From the NCBI RefSeq assembly GCF_008124785.1, contig NZ_VNHU01000008.1, positions 62,001 to 126,000 of the forward strand: a stretch of 64,000 bases of DNA, given 5' to 3'. The notes beneath the pieces are model-generated. The model was not told where the DNA came from. It saw only the letters and a program-made list of their open reading frames with translations, and searched no databases. This document shows, one piece after another, positions 35,458 through 44,143 of the stretch (positions within the stretch are counted from its first letter, which is position 1; each line of letters starts with the position of its first letter). The translations under genes were made by a program, and so were the position numbers. Origin of the DNA: Aquimarina intermedia. GTDB taxonomy: Bacteria > Bacteroidota > Bacteroidia > Flavobacteriales > Flavobacteriaceae.

Positions 35458-38400
35458 TTATGCATTCTTAGCGTCAATCCATTCTTTTGCATTTACAAAA
35501 GCTTCTAACCATGGTGATACTTCATCGGTGCGTCCTTCTGGATAATGTGCCCAATTCCACTGAAAAATAGAACGCTCTATATGAGGCATCATAACTAAAT
35601 GTCGACCCGTAGTGTCTGTCATCATAGCAGTATTATAATCCGATCCATTGGGATTGGCAGGATACTGATCGTAGCCATACTTGGCAACTATTTCATATTC
35701 CTTCTCAGCTAAGGGTAGCTCAAAGCGTCCCTCTCCGTGAGATATCCATACACCAAGGGTGCTACCTTTGAGGCTAGACAACATTACTGAATTATTTTCT
35801 TGGATAGTTACAGAGGTAAAGCCGCTTTCGTGTTTATTAGATGTATTGTGAAGCATCTTCGGTTTTGTATCATGCTCAGGATTAATTTTACCCAACTCAA
35901 TAAATAGCTGACATCCATTACATATTCCTACAGAAAGTGTGTCTTCTCTGTTAAAGAAATTGGTCAATGCGGTGTTTGCTTTTTCGTTATATAAAAATGC
36001 TCCGGCCCAACCTTTGGCTGACCCTAAAACATCACTGTTCGAAAACCCTCCAACGGCACCTATAAACTGAATGTCCTCAAGCGTTTCGCGTCCTGAAATC
36101 AAATCAGTCATATGAACATCTTTGACATCAAAGCCAGCTAAAAACATGGCATTTGCCATTTCACGTTCAGAGTTACTACCTTTTTCTCTAATAATAGCTG
36201 CTTTTGGTCTATCGGTTTTGGAAGTGTTTTTTGGTAATTTACCGGTAAACTGTTTCGGAAATGTAAACTGAAGCGGTTGCTTTGAGTAATTATGGTAGCG
36301 ATCAGTAGCTAAGTTATTAGCTGTTTGTTGTTGATCTAATAAATAAGAAGTTTCGAACCAAGTATCACGTAGAGCTATAATATCCAATGTGATCGCATCA
36401 TCTCCGTTTTTGATGACTAAATCAGCACTTTCAGTTACGGTACCTATTTCAAAAAATTCGATCTCATTTTCAGTAAAAAAGTTTTCAATTTCTTTTTCTG
36501 CTTGTAAAACAATACCGGCATTTTCAGCAAATAAAAGCTTTATAAGATCAGTTTCACCTAATGCTGTCAAATCTAAATCTGCTCCCAAATTTTGATCAGC
36601 AAAACATAATTCAAGTAAAGTTGTTATCAACCCACCCGAGGCAACATCGTGACCCGCATGTAGTAGATTTGATTTAATGGCTTGTTGAATTGTATTAAAA
36701 ACCTTCTTAAAGTTATCAGGATTGTTAATAGTTGGTGCATCGTTACCAATCTTATTTAGCGTTTGTGCAAAGGACGATCCTCCTAATTTGTAAGTGTCCT
36801 GAGACAAATTAATATAGTAAATTTTAGCAGTATTCTTCTTTAGTACAGGCTCAACTACATTTGTTATATCATTACAATTTCCGGCGGCCGAAATAATTAC
36901 CGTACCGGGAGCAATAACTTCTTCGTTAGCGTATTTCTGCTTCATGGATAAAGAATCCTTTCCTGTAGGAACATTAATGCCAAGTGCTATGGCAAAATCA
37001 GAAATTGCTTTTACGGCTTCGTATAAGCGCGCATCTTCTCCTTCATTTTTACATGGCCACATCCAGTTGGCAGATAAAGAAACAGAGGTTAAGCCATCTT
37101 TTAACGGAGCCCAGATAATATTAGATAAGGCCTCGGCTATAGAGTTTCGTGACCCGGCTTTAGGATCAACTAAACCAGAAATAGGAGAGTGACCTATACT
37201 GGTTGCTATCCCTTCTTTTCCTTTGTAATCCAACGCCATAACGCCGCAGTTGTTTAAAGGAAGTTGTAAAGGACCCGCACATTGTTGTTTTGCCACTTTA
37301 CCACCAACACAACGGTCAACTTTATTCGTTAACCAGTCTTTGCAAGCCACAGCTTCCAATTGAAGTACTTGGTGTAGGTATTCATGAATATTATCTGAAC
37401 TATACTGTAAAGATTCATAATTACGTGTGATAGTTGAATCTTTTAATTCTGTTTTGGGTGAACTCCCAAACATGTCAGTAAGATCCATGTCCATTGGTTT
37501 TTCGCCCGTTGTTTTTGATTCAAAGGTAAAACGATGATCACCCGTTACATCACCTACGGTATACATAGGGGAGCGTTCACGATCTGCAATACGTTTTAAA
37601 GTACTGACATCTTTTTCTCCAATGACCAATCCCATGCGTTCCTGAGATTCGTTACCGATAATTTCTTTAGCAGACAATGTAGGATCTCCTACAGGAAGCG
37701 CGTCAAGATCTATTTTACCACCAGTTTCTTCTACTAACTCTGATAGACAGTTAAGGTGCCCGCCGGCTCCATGATCATGAATGGAAACAATAGGATTGGT
37801 TTCACTCTCCACCATACCCCGTATCGCATTAGCAGCACGTTTTTGCATTTCCGGATTAGAACGTTGTATAGCGTTGAGTTCGATACCACTGCTCAACTCT
37901 CCCGTATCTGCTGATGAGACTGCAGCGCCTCCCATTCCTATTCGGTAGTTCTCACCACCAAGTATTACAATCTTGTCTCCGGTTTTCGGAGTATCTTTTA
38001 GTGCCTGGTCTGCCTTACCATAACCAATTCCGCCAGCCTGCATAATTACTTTATCAAAGCCAAGCTTGCGTGCACTTTCTTCATGTTCAAAGGTTAAAAC
38101 GGATCCGGTAATAAGCGGTTGTCCGAATTTGTTACCAAAGTCTGAAGCTCCGTTAGAGGCTTTTATCAGGATGTCCATCGGCGTTTGGTATAACCAATCT
38201 CTCTCCTTCATGGCTTTTTCCCATGGACGGTTTTCTTCTAGCCTTGAGTAGGAGGTCATATACACTGCACTTCCTGCTAAGGGCAGGGAACCTTTACCAC
38301 CGGCAAGACGATCACGAATTTCTCCACCAGAACCGGTCGCAGCTCCATTAAAAGGCTCTACGGTAGTTGGAAAATTATGGGTTTCTGCTTTCAAAGAGAT

Positions 38401-39123
38401 GACACTATCAAAATCAGTTTCTTGATAAAAATCGGGGCGATCTGCCGTTTTTGGAGCAAATTGTGTGACTTTTGGTCCTTTAATAAAAGCAACATTGTCC
38501 TTATATGCCGACACTATATCATTAGGATGTGTTTCTGAAGTTTTTCTAATTAACTTAAACAAGGAAGTTGGCATCTCTTTACCATCAATTGTAAAGGTTC
38601 CATTAAAAATTTTATGACGACAATGTTCGGAGTTTACCTGAGAGAAACCAAATACCTCTGAGTCGGTTAATGATCGTCCTATTTTCTTTGCTATTTGCTC
38701 AAGATATAGTATTTCTTCTTCGTTGAGTGCTAAGCCTTCTTTAGCATTATATGCGGCAATATCATCAATTTCAAGAACGGTTTCTGGGGCTATGTCGATA
38801 GTAAAGATGGCTTGATCTAATCTAGGATACTTTTGAGAGAGCATAGGATCGAATTGATCAAAAGCATCAGACACGGCCTTAAATTCTTCAATTCTAATGA
38901 TACCATCTACACCCATGTTTTGAGTAATCTCAACAGCGTTGGTACTCCAAGGGGTAATCATCGCGGCACGGGGACCAACAAAAAAAGCGTCAATAGACGC
39001 CATGGATAGTTGAGGTTGGTTGCCAAATAACCAGATAAGTTTCTTACTGTTTTCGGTCGAAATTTCTTTTTCAGTCTGAACTGCAAATACTTTTTCCTTT
39101 GGGTTTCCGAAGAAATTAATCAT
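35458..39123 (-). CDS. purL: Phosphoribosylformylglycinamidine synthase
   Basis: 1221 aa, the large single-chain form. The N-terminal and FGAM synthase domains show SQVNSEHCRHKIFNG, LKAETHNFPTTVEPFNGAATGSGGEIRD and the second-half repeat near residue 690 (TGKDSLSM). The C-terminal 280 residues are a class I glutamine amidotransferase: GFSNSDVLGSAKGWAG, the nucleophile VGICNGCQLFIELG, and the late SHGEGRFELP and His-Glu region (MPHIERSIFQWNWAH). It makes FGAM from FGAR, glutamine and ATP, the fourth step of purine synthesis. Single-gene unit with its own terminator; a possible -7 box TAAATTTG lies at 39158-39165 on the minus strand. Confidence 0.97.
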   Translation of the reverse strand: MINFFGNPKEKVFAVQTEKEISTENSKKLIWLFGNQPQLSMASIDAFFVGPRAAMITPWSTNAVEITQNMGVDGIIRIEEFKAVSDAFDQFDPMLSQKYPRLDQAIFTIDIAPETVLEIDDIAAYNAKEGLALNEEEILYLEQIAKKIGRSLTDSEVFGFSQVNSEHCRHKIFNGTFTIDGKEMPTSLFKLIRKTSETHPNDIVSAYKDNVAFIKGPKVTQFAPKTADRPDFYQETDFDSVISLKAETHNFPTTVEPFNGAATGSGGEIRDRLAGGKGSLPLAGSAVYMTSYSRLEENRPWEKAMKERDWLYQTPMDILIKASNGASDFGNKFGQPLITGSVLTFEHEESARKLGFDKVIMQAGGIGYGKADQALKDTPKTGDKIVILGGENYRIGMGGAAVSSADTGELSSGIELNAIQRSNPEMQKRAANAIRGMVESETNPIVSIHDHGAGGHLNCLSELVEETGGKIDLDALPVGDPTLSAKEIIGNESQERMGLVIGEKDVSTLKRIADRERSPMYTVGDVTGDHRFTFESKTTGEKPMDMDLTDMFGSSPKTELKDSTITRNYESLQYSSDNIHEYLHQVLQLEAVACKDWLTNKVDRCVGGKVAKQQCAGPLQLPLNNCGVMALDYKGKEGIATSIGHSPISGLVDPKAGSRNSIAEALSNIIWAPLKDGLTSVSLSANWMWPCKNEGEDARLYEAVKAISDFAIALGINVPTGKDSLSMKQKYANEEVIAPGTVIISAAGNCNDITNVVEPVLKKNTAKIYYINLSQDTYKLGGSSFAQTLNKIGNDAPTINNPDNFKKVFNTIQQAIKSNLLHAGHDVASGGLITTLLELCFADQNLGADLDLTALGETDLIKLLFAENAGIVLQAEKEIENFFTENEIEFFEIGTVTESADLVIKNGDDAITLDIIALRDTWFETSYLLDQQQTANNLATDRYHNYSKQPLQFTFPKQFTGKLPKNTSKTDRPKAAIIREKGSNSEREMANAMFLAGFDVKDVHMTDLISGRETLEDIQFIGAVGGFSNSDVLGSAKGWAGAFLYNEKANTALTNFFNREDTLSVGICNGCQLFIELGKINPEHDTKPKMLHNTSNKHESGFTSVTIQENNSVMLSSLKGSTLGVWISHGEGRFELPLAEKEYEIVAKYGYDQYPANPNGSDYNTAMMTDTTGRHLVMMPHIERSIFQWNWAHYPEGRTDEVSPWLEAFVNAKEWIDAKNA

Positions 39124-39191
39124 GCTTCGCTTATTTATGTTGTGCGTTAGTAAGCTGCAAATTTACTCTTTTATCTGTAATAATTTGCATG

Positions 39192-39232
39192 AAAAAAACC
39201 AGTAAATAAACAGAGTTATTCACTGGTTTTTA
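39192..39232 (-). terminator. Terminator of the rRNA methyltransferase gene
   Basis: Hairpin AAAAACCAGT(A)AA..TT(C)ACTGGTTTTT, about 45 bp after the stop at 39277, with flanking T-run on the minus strand. One or two mismatches in the upper stem. Confidence 0.7.
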
Positions 39233-39276
39233 AAAGTTTTTTAGTCTTAAAAATACGTAAGAAATTGTATGTCGTT

Positions 39277-40488
39277 CTACGCTTTCTTTTCTAACAAGGC
39301 CATATAAAATCCATCATATCCTGAAACATGAGACAAAACCTTTTTATCTTTTATAAAATTAAATTCCTGCCCGGCCTCACTAGCCAAAAAGTTTTTTACT
39401 TGTTGTTCGTTCTCTGATGGCAATATGGAACAGGTCGCATACACTAATTTACCGCCTGCTTTTACTATTTTTGAGTAATCATTAAGGATGGTACGTTGTG
39501 TTTCTCTAATTTGATCCAAAAATTCGGGTTGTAACTTCCATTTTGCATCCGGATTTCTGCGCAGTACACCAAGTCCGCTACACGGAGCGTCTATTAATAC
39601 ACGATCAGCTTTACCGTGCAGTTTTTTAATATCTTTTGTACTTTCAATGACTCTGGTCTCAATATTATGAGCTCCCGCACGACGAGTACGTCTTTTAAGT
39701 TCTTTTAATTTATTTTCATAAATATCCATGGCTATGATTTGCCCTTTATTTTCCATCAAAGCAGCAATATGCAAAGATTTTCCACCAGCACCCGCACAGG
39801 TATCAACTACGCGTTGACCAGGTTTTACATCGAGAAACTGAGCGACCAACTGGGATGAGGCATCTTGTACTTCAAAGAAACCATCGGTAAATGCTTTGGA
39901 TGAGAACACATTCATTCGCTCTGTTAGTTGTAAAGCATCTGGGTATCCTTTAATAAATTCAGTATCTACTTCCTGATCTTCAAGAACACTACGCAACTTA
40001 TCACGTGTAATCTTCAAGGTATTGGCACGAAGTACAACCGGAGCCTGGATATTTAGTGCAGCAATCTCTTTGTCCCATTTTGCACCCAATTCCTTTTCTC
40101 CTAAGGCATCCAACCAATCAGGAATGGACTCTCTGTATTTTCTTATTTTTATTAATTCGTCAAACTTACCTTTGATACGACGTGTAGGGGTAGGTTCAAT
40201 TTGTTTCCAATCAGGTAGTGTGATACCCCTCAATGTTGCCCATACTGCAAAGAGACGAAAGGCGTTCTCTCTGGAATAAGGCGCACCAACTTCTGCGATT
40301 TCAGAATATAATCTTTTCCATCGTACGATTTCGTATAAGGTTTCTGCTACAAAACTACGGTCTCTGGAGCCCCAACGCTTATCTCTTTTTAATAGATTAC
40401 GCACGACTTTGTCGGCATATTTACCTTCGTTGAAGATTTCTCGTAATCCGTCAACGACGGCAAAGACTAAATTTCTATGTAAACGCAT
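39277..40488 (-). CDS. RsmB/NOP-family rRNA (cytosine-C5) methyltransferase
   Basis: 403 aa. The N-terminal part has a NusB-like helical region (residues about 5-80, NLLKRDKRWGSRDRSFVAETLYEIVRWKRLY). The SAM-binding domain follows: FEVQDASSQLVAQFLDVKPGQRVVDTCAGAGGKSLHIAALM, then two catalytic motifs, VLIDAPCSGLGVLRRNPDAKW and VYATCSILPSENEQQV. The two Cys match the Cys pair of m5C methyltransferases, one forming the adduct and one releasing it. The likely target is a cytosine of 16S rRNA (RsmB-like). A TACCTTTG -7 box lies at 40508-40515 on the minus strand. Confidence 0.93.
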   Translation of the reverse strand: MRLHRNLVFAVVDGLREIFNEGKYADKVVRNLLKRDKRWGSRDRSFVAETLYEIVRWKRLYSEIAEVGAPYSRENAFRLFAVWATLRGITLPDWKQIEPTPTRRIKGKFDELIKIRKYRESIPDWLDALGEKELGAKWDKEIAALNIQAPVVLRANTLKITRDKLRSVLEDQEVDTEFIKGYPDALQLTERMNVFSSKAFTDGFFEVQDASSQLVAQFLDVKPGQRVVDTCAGAGGKSLHIAALMENKGQIIAMDIYENKLKELKRRTRRAGAHNIETRVIESTKDIKKLHGKADRVLIDAPCSGLGVLRRNPDAKWKLQPEFLDQIRETQRTILNDYSKIVKAGGKLVYATCSILPSENEQQVKNFLASEAGQEFNFIKDKKVLSHVSGYDGFYMALLEKKA

Positions 40489-40561
40489 TGTATTTTTTTA
40501 AGGGTTGCAAAGGTAATTGTTTGATTTAGAATAGTGTTATATTTAGCCCTAAAATATTACT

Positions 40562-41632
40562 ATGCGATTCTCAATTTACCTAGTAAGTAGTGTTATCTTT
40601 TTTGCTTGCGGAGAACAACAGAAGGCTGTCGTTCAACGAGATTTCAATCAAGTAACAGTTCAAATGCTTTCTACGGATACGATGAGTATCCGTTCTTTGA
40701 CTCAAATTAATGATTCTATTATTGGATTTGGCTATGATAAAGGGTATGGTTTTCTAAATTTGATAACGACCGATAAAACGTTGTTTCCTGTTGATAATTC
40801 AAATTTTATCTCACAAGATGCGCAGTCAGCAACTGCTGAGCAGAGGGCAACAGCTTTTTCGGGATCACATTTCTTTTCTCTGGGAGTAGGATCTCCTGCA
40901 GTTTTAAGAAAGCACGATGTCAATACTGGTCAGAGTCGTATCGTATATGTCCAACAGCACGAAGCAGTTTTTTATGACGCTATGGCTTTTTGGAACAAAA
41001 ACGAGGGGATTGCTATGGGAGATCCAACCGATGATTGTATGTCGATCCTAATAACGAGAGATGGTGGCGAACAGTGGAAAAAAATAAACTGTGAGCGTTT
41101 ACCAGAGATTGTAAAGGGAGAAGCTGCCTTTGCTGCAAGTAATAGTAATATTGTACTACATGAGGAAAATGTCTGGATAGTTTCAGGAGGTGTGGTAAGC
41201 CGCGTGTATCATTCTTCGGATAAAGGGAATAGCTGGAGTGTGGTGAGTACTCCGATGATCTCTGGTGCATCAACGACAGGTGCTTATGCTATGGATTTTT
41301 ACGACACCCAACATGGGATGATTGTAGGAGGAGATTATACTAAACCCGCAAGTAATAACGCAAATAAAGCTGTAACTAAGGATGCGGGTAGATCCTGGAA
41401 TCTGGTAGCTGATAATAACGGACCGGGATATAAAAGTTGTATACGTTACGTGCCTCATAGTGGAGGTGATAAAGTAGTAGCCATTGGAGTCACGGGCGTT
41501 TCTTACTCTCCTGATAACGGAAACACCTGGAAAAATTTAAGTGAAGAAGGCTTTTATACCATGCAATTTCTCAATGACACGACAGCCATAGCCGCAGGTA
41601 AAAATAAAATCGCCACATTACATTTTCAATAG
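40562..41632 (+). CDS. YCF48/BNR-type beta-propeller lipoprotein
   Basis: 356 aa. A short signal sequence ends in FFACGE, a lipobox with Cys at residue 17. The rest is built from repeated strands with Asp-box-like turns (TRDGGEQWKKI, SSDKGNSWSVV, TKDAGRSWNLV, SPDNGNTWKNL), the pattern of BNR/YCF48 propellers also seen in sialidases. Flavobacterial proteins of this form are often called oxidoreductases or sialidase-like, but no catalytic residues of sialidases are obvious. It is probably an outer-membrane or surface lipoprotein of unknown role. Convergent with the ECF operon; the stop codons are 16 bp apart. Confidence 0.88.
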   Translation: MRFSIYLVSSVIFFACGEQQKAVVQRDFNQVTVQMLSTDTMSIRSLTQINDSIIGFGYDKGYGFLNLITTDKTLFPVDNSNFISQDAQSATAEQRATAFSGSHFFSLGVGSPAVLRKHDVNTGQSRIVYVQQHEAVFYDAMAFWNKNEGIAMGDPTDDCMSILITRDGGEQWKKINCERLPEIVKGEAAFAASNSNIVLHEENVWIVSGGVVSRVYHSSDKGNSWSVVSTPMISGASTTGAYAMDFYDTQHGMIVGGDYTKPASNNANKAVTKDAGRSWNLVADNNGPGYKSCIRYVPHSGGDKVVAIGVTGVSYSPDNGNTWKNLSEEGFYTMQFLNDTTAIAAGKNKIATLHFQ

Positions 41633-41648
41633 GGTAGAAGACGTACAG

Positions 41649-42086
41649 TTATTCTTTTGATTTTTGTCGTAATCGTTGCATTAATTTTTTATGAAACTCA
41701 TATTCTGCTCTAAAAAGTAATAAAATCTTGTGACTTGAAATAACTTTTTTGAGATCTGTGATCATTGCAAGTTTTGTAGAGAGTTGTTTCTGTTCAGTCT
41801 CGCGATACTCATTTAAAAGTTCTTTGGCAGTTGTTTCCGATTGTTCCTGTTCTGATTGTGATTTGAAGGTTCTAAAAATTTGACGTTCCTTTCGTTTTAA
41901 GTCATGCATTTGCGTGTCATATTTATTATAAACAGGCCAAAATTTTGTTGCCTCGTCTGAGGATAGCTGGAGCTGTTCTGTAAAAAATGCAATTTTATAC
42001 GCTTTAATTTTTTCTCTTGAATTCTTTTGTGCTGTACCAAACTGGACAGCAAAAAGGATGCTTAAAATTAGACTAATCTTTTTCAT
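41649..42086 (-). CDS. Small exported Spy/CpxP-like protein of an ECF operon
   Basis: 145 aa with a signal peptide (MKKISLILSILFAVQFGTAQ). The mature part is all-helical and charged, with LQLSSDEATKFWPVYNKYDTQMHDLKRKE, which fits the Spy/CpxP-like sensor proteins common in ECF operons of Bacteroidota. It probably sits in the periplasm and senses or binds something there. It is the third gene of a three-gene unit (sigma factor, membrane protein, this), 5 bp after the membrane gene. Confidence 0.82.
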   Translation of the reverse strand: MKKISLILSILFAVQFGTAQKNSREKIKAYKIAFFTEQLQLSSDEATKFWPVYNKYDTQMHDLKRKERQIFRTFKSQSEQEQSETTAKELLNEYRETEQKQLSTKLAMITDLKKVISSHKILLLFRAEYEFHKKLMQRLRQKSKE

Positions 42087-42091
42087 AGGTT

Positions 42092-42610
42092 TTATTCTTG
42101 TATAAGTAAATCTACTTGTATGTCTTCTGATAATAAATAATTTTCAATATTCTTTTCTTCAATCGACGAGAAACTCATTGTATTCGTCAATTCTTCTGTC
42201 GTACTATATAAATAGCTTTGATAGTTTTCATAGTCAATAGGTTCTTCACCCAAATAATTTTCTATATCCGCTATAGTAAGGTCATTAATTGTAAACGTTT
42301 TTGAAGGAGCATTAACAATAGTGAGTATTAGGATAAACACAGCAGCTATGGATGCCATGACCGTTAGCTGGGTTTTTGTAAGATAAAAAATAGGACTGTG
42401 CTGTTTCTGCTTAGAATGATTAAAAACACCTTCGGATAAGGTTTTAAAATAACCTTCTGGCACGATAAAACCAGTTTTAGCAGGTTTTGAAACTACGGGA
42501 ACCTTCGTGGTACTATTCACAGCATTATACAATGACTCATTTAATGTTTCAAAGTAATTTTCTGGAGTTGTGAATCCTGATTCAGGTATGTTGTTATGAG
42601 ATGATTTCAC
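42092..42610 (-). CDS. Membrane protein of an ECF operon, probable anti-sigma factor
   Basis: 172 aa. A hydrophilic N-terminal part of about 85 residues carries two PENYFETL-like repeats (TPENYFETLNESLYN at about 15-29 and VPEGYFKTLSEGVFN at about 49-63). One membrane helix follows at residues about 86-104 (LTVMASIAAVFILILTIVN), then an acidic outside tail. This layout, one helix with an inner N-terminus, is that of anti-sigma factors, although no zinc motif is present. It begins 7 bp after the sigma gene. Repeats of the PxxYFxxL type are frequent in such flavobacterial partners. Confidence 0.8.
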   Translation of the reverse strand: MKSSHNNIPESGFTTPENYFETLNESLYNAVNSTTKVPVVSKPAKTGFIVPEGYFKTLSEGVFNHSKQKQHSPIFYLTKTQLTVMASIAAVFILILTIVNAPSKTFTINDLTIADIENYLGEEPIDYENYQSYLYSTTEELTNTMSFSSIEEKNIENYLLSEDIQVDLLIQE

Positions 42611-42617
42611 CTTTTTT

Positions 42618-43178
42618 TTAATTATCTTGATGGTTCTTGATGTAACTTTCTATTTTTTTTGATGCCAGATGATAAGTAGCCTTAAGTGCTCCTTCACTAA
42701 TTTCTAAAATTTGTGCAATTTCCTTATACTTTAGATCCTCAAAATATTTCATATTAAAAACTTGTTGTTGCCTTTGAGGTAGGGTAGCTATTGCTTTCTG
42801 TAACTTAAGTTGTAAGGCGTCTCCCTCAAAATAAACATCCGCTTCAAGATTTGCTGTCAATTGTAAATATAATTCTGCATTTGAAATATTATTCTTTTTT
42901 GCTTTAGAGTTTAAAAATGTTAAGGATTCATTAGTAGCTATACGATATAACCATGTAAAAAGCTTACTGTCTCCTTTGAAACTATCGATATATGTATGTA
43001 CTTTAATAAATACATTCTGAAGGATGTCGTTGGCATCATCATGATCTTTCACCATATTCCTAATATGCCAGTATAAGGGTTTGCCATAGTGCTCAATTAG
43101 CATTTTAAAAGCGTAATCCTTATCACTACCATTAACCAGAAGCTCCGCGATATGTTGGTCTTTATTTGATGTTGCCAA
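42618..43178 (-). CDS. ECF-type RNA polymerase sigma factor
   Basis: 186 aa. Region 2: ANDILQNVFIKVHTYIDSFKGDSKLFTWLYRIATNESLTFL, residues about 48-88. Region 4: LPQRQQQVFNMKYFEDLKYKEIAQILEISEGALKATYHLASKKIESYI, residues about 133-180, with a clear helix-turn-helix. It leads an operon with the putative anti-sigma factor and the Spy-like protein. Its start faces away from the triplicated small-RNA units, whose first copy begins about 130 bp upstream; the region between is AT-rich and should hold its promoter. Confidence 0.95.
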   Translation of the reverse strand: MATSNKDQHIAELLVNGSDKDYAFKMLIEHYGKPLYWHIRNMVKDHDDANDILQNVFIKVHTYIDSFKGDSKLFTWLYRIATNESLTFLNSKAKKNNISNAELYLQLTANLEADVYFEGDALQLKLQKAIATLPQRQQQVFNMKYFEDLKYKEIAQILEISEGALKATYHLASKKIESYIKNHQDN

Positions 43179-43347
43179 GGATTCGATCGATAATAAATTT
43201 AATAGTTAATATAAGTAAGACTTTAATTTAATCAAAAGGTTTAATGCATATATAATTTTAATTGTAAGAATAAGACTACAAATAGACAGGTTGTTTAAAC
43301 TTGATAGTGTTAAAAATGCTAAATTTATCGATTAAGAGCATTGTTGG

Positions 43348-43379
43348 TTTGGTGGATTGAATTTTCTATGGTATGTTTG
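43348..43379 (+). promoter_or_regulatory. Promoter of small-RNA copy 1
   Basis: TTTG at 43348-43351 and TATGTTTG at 43372-43379 are 20 bp apart, a good match to the Bacteroidota sigma-A consensus. The same pair recurs at 43661-43664 / 43685-43692 and 43974-43977 / 43998-44005. Confidence 0.8.
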
Positions 43380-43385
43380 TCATGT

Positions 43386-43517
43386 AACAATGAAATACTA
43401 CTTTCATTTTCCCCAAGATGAAAGTTTTATATAAGAGTGAGTTTTAATTTTAGAATAAGCCCTAAAAATTAAGATGATTTGTGTGAAAGGAAAAAAGCGC
43501 TACTAGCGCTTTTTTTC
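43386..43517 (+). ncRNA. Candidate small RNA, copy 1
   Basis: Predicted from the promoter at 43372-43379 to the T-run after the terminator. Hairpin 1 pairs ACTTTCAT (43400-43407) with ATGAAAGT (43418-43425) around a C-rich loop (TTTCCCCAAG). Hairpin 2 pairs 43442-43453 with 43462-43474, 12 pairs and one bulged A, loop AATAAGCC. The terminator stem is 43491-43501 with 43505-43515 (AAGCGCT/AGCGCTT core). A start of translation is not evident. It could be a trans-acting regulator with an exposed CCCC loop. The ends are estimates. Confidence 0.75.
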
Positions 43518-43660
43518 ATTTATATAGGTTTCTCAAAGGAAAACTTTGATCGCTACTTAATGCGTTCATCATATTTGTAAGAAAAAGATTACTAACACTA
43601 GTGTTTTTAGATTAACTATATGTTAAAAACACTAAATTTATCGATTAAGAACATTTTTTG

Positions 43661-43692
43661 TTTGGTAAATTAAATTATGAATGGTATGTTTG
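43661..43692 (+). promoter_or_regulatory. Promoter of small-RNA copy 2
   Basis: TTTG at 43661-43664 and TATGTTTG at 43685-43692, 20 bp apart. The 20-bp spacer differs from copy 1 at several places, but both boxes are unchanged. Confidence 0.8.
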
Positions 43693-43698
43693 TCATGT

Positions 43699-43830
43699 AA
43701 CAATGAGATACTACTTTCATTTTCCCCAAGATGAAAGTTTTATATAAGAGTGAGTTTTAATTTTAGAATAAGCCCTAAAAATTAAGATGATTTGTGTGAA
43801 AGGAAAAAAGCGCTACTAGCGCTTTTTTTC
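43699..43830 (+). ncRNA. Candidate small RNA, copy 2
   Basis: Body identical to copy 1 except one A-to-G change near the 5' end (TGAAAT to TGAGAT), outside the stems. The three hairpins lie at 43713-43738, 43755-43787 and 43804-43828. The promoter boxes are also identical, while the sequence between the units differs more, which suggests selection on the RNA. Confidence 0.75.
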
Positions 43831-43973
43831 ATTTATATAGGTTTCTCAAAATAAAACTTTGATCGCTACTTAATGCGCCTACCGAATTTGTAAGAAAAAG
43901 ATTACGGATACAAGTATTTTTACATTAATAATATGTTAAAAATGCTAAATTTATCGATTAAAAGCATTTTTGG

Positions 43974-44005
43974 TTTGGTAAATTGAATTTTGTATGGTAT
44001 GTTTG
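43974..44005 (+). promoter_or_regulatory. Promoter of small-RNA copy 3
   Basis: TTTG at 43974-43977 and TATGTTTG at 43998-44005, 20 bp apart, the same boxes as in copies 1 and 2. Confidence 0.8.
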
Positions 44006-44011
44006 TCATGT

Positions 44012-44143
44012 AACAATGAGATACTGCTTTCATTTTCCCCAAAATGAAAGTTTTATATAAGAGTGAGTTTTAATTTTAGAATAAGCCCTAAAAATTAAGA
44101 TGATTTGTGTGAAAGGAAAAGAGCGCCTACGGCGCTCTTTTCT
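44012..44143 (+). ncRNA. Candidate small RNA, copy 3, with compensatory changes
   Basis: Against copy 2 there are two changes in the body: the outer pair of hairpin 1 goes from A-U to G-U, and one loop base changes. The terminator stem differs but still pairs fully: AAGCGCT/AGCGCTT became GAGCGCC/GGCGCTC (44117-44127 with 44131-44141), that is two paired substitutions. Such double changes argue for a real structured RNA. The same hairpin may also end transcription of the convergent ABC transporter gene. Confidence 0.75.

Noticed and set aside
36389-37192. Long plus-strand frames inside purL
   Set aside because: They are shadows of the minus-strand gene, with no start context or composition of real genes.
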